A DNA stretch of 64,000 bases, taken from positions 1,146,001 through 1,210,000 of the forward strand of contig OX291562.1 in the NCBI GenBank assembly GCA_946406115.1. Direction: 5' to 3'. Of the stretch, positions 63,454 through 64,000 are shown piece after piece. Within the stretch, counting starts at the first letter, position 1; every line of letters starts with the position of its first letter. The notes below the pieces were generated by a model. The model saw only the letters and a program-made list of their open reading frames with translations, did no database searches and was not told the origin of the DNA. This stretch comes from Apoda limacodes. Taxonomy: Eukaryota > Arthropoda > Insecta > Lepidoptera > Limacodidae. Position numbers and translations under genes: made by a program.

Positions 63454-64000
63454 ATTGAGAATTGTGTATTGGAACCCTGGGGGCATAATCGGCAAGACAG
63501 CCGCCCTCAGAACGTTAGTCCAGGAACACGATGTACACATTGTGTTACTGGGCGAAACGAAACTCCGAGGTGAGAATGAGCTCCGCATTCCAAACTTCTT
63601 CACCTATAGGCGAGATGAAATCTCTCCCGCTAATATGGCCTATAGGGGAACGGCTGTACTAGTCCGTCGTGACCTTGTTCATGAACTATTACCCCTTCCC
63701 CTTTTTACATCTACTCGGTCTATAGGTGTAAAACTTAAGACTGGCAATACTGAGCTTAAAGTCTTCGCCGCATACAAGCCACCAGTAGCCCCCTTTGTTC
63801 CAATCGACATAGGAAACATTTTTTGTGACGACACACCCACCTTAATCTTAGGCGATCTTAACGCCAAACACCAACAATGGGGTTCACGAATTTCAACCAA
63901 ATCGGGTCGTGAACTAAAAGCAGATGCTGAGAATAAAAACTATTTAGTCATCGGTCCAGGTGCTCCTACTCACTACCCTACTGCAGATAGGCAATTTCCT
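63431..64000 (+). CDS. LINE B copy 3 ORF2, 5' part (endonuclease), cut by the window edge
   Basis: The ATG overlaps the end of ORF1 by 23 nt, as in copy 1. The visible 190 codons include VYWNPGGI, LLGETKL and GDLNAKHQQW and are open to the edge. I see no difference from copy 1 in this part. Confidence 0.88.
   Translation, partial: MGPHRGLKLRIVYWNPGGIIGKTAALRTLVQEHDVHIVLLGETKLRGENELRIPNFFTYRRDEISPANMAYRGTAVLVRRDLVHELLPLPLFTSTRSIGVKLKTGNTELKVFAAYKPPVAPFVPIDIGNIFCDDTPTLILGDLNAKHQQWGSRISTKSGRELKADAENKNYLVIGPGAPTHYPTADRQFP

Larger units (their letters stand above)
61016..64000 (+). mobile_element. LINE B copy 3, runs off the right edge
   Basis: Similarity to copy 1 is solid from CATTCTCCATAGTGCATAAT (about 61,030). 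The upstream ATCATCATACATAC may be a shorter form of the CATCAT start. No GTAGCTAC is found at its 5' border, so it occupies a different site. ORF1 and the visible part of ORF2 are intact. Confidence 0.88.

Overview
The window is eukaryotic, almost certainly insect and most likely lepidopteran nuclear DNA: AT-rich, with spliced genes, short interspersed repeats of lepidopteran type and many non-LTR retrotransposons. I see no bacterial-style operons, rRNA, tRNA or CRISPR array. Most recognisable coding sequence belongs to mobile elements. Host genes are few: two related F-box/LRR genes on the minus strand (about 35.8-36.8 kb and 48.4-49.4 kb), a broken and internally inverted pseudogene of a metazoan family with an XPG/FEN-like motif (51.0-51.9 kb), and some candidate short exons and promoters.

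Layout. 0-3 kb: truncated LINE pieces (two from jockey-like family A, one 3' end of a jockey-like family C, one 3' part of a CR1/jockey-superfamily LINE called family Z here). 3-11 kb: AT-rich DNA with a degenerate array of about 145-bp units (5.1-6.3 kb), a LINE/SINE tail and a hAT-like MITE. 11-21 kb: family Z copy, fragments of at least three other LINEs including RTE-type remnants, a fold-back repeat, a GC-rich 8-bp minisatellite and a decayed Ty3/gypsy gag-protease remnant. 22.4-23.5 kb: candidate decayed DNA element with a recurring GGACCTTATT motif. 24.6-30.3 kb: nearly complete but inactivated jockey-like element A on the minus strand. 32-35 kb: small repeats, a Tc1-like transposase scrap and a 49-bp-arm fold-back. 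38.6-41.0 kb: decayed BEL/Pao retrotransposon. 42.1-42.4 kb: young 52-bp minisatellite. 43.8-48.0 kb: cluster of short elements and LINE remnants. 53.6-54.1 kb: divergent TATA/CCAAT promoter-like pair.

The most striking region is 54.1 kb to the right edge. A jockey-clade element (family B) is present as one complete copy with both ORFs open (ORF1 689 aa, ORF2 902 aa, 23-nt overlap), followed head-to-tail by a 5'-truncated copy, then about 230 bp of other DNA, then a third copy running off the window. The same perfect 8-bp palindrome GTAGCTAC stands before copy 1, between copies 1 and 2, and after copy 2. This points to repeated insertion into the same site. The elements end in a run of four small hairpins and have no poly(A) tail. 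Copies 1 and 3 are nearly identical in ORF1, so the family was active recently. Jockey-clade elements are generally poly(A)-tailed and not sequence-specific, so this combination is the main lead.

How parts work together: in families A and B, ORF1 (zinc-knuckle RNA-binding protein) and ORF2 (endonuclease plus reverse transcriptase) would form the RNP for target-primed reverse transcription. The F-box proteins would be substrate adaptors for SCF ubiquitin ligases. All family names rest on motif recognition by eye; no database search was possible.
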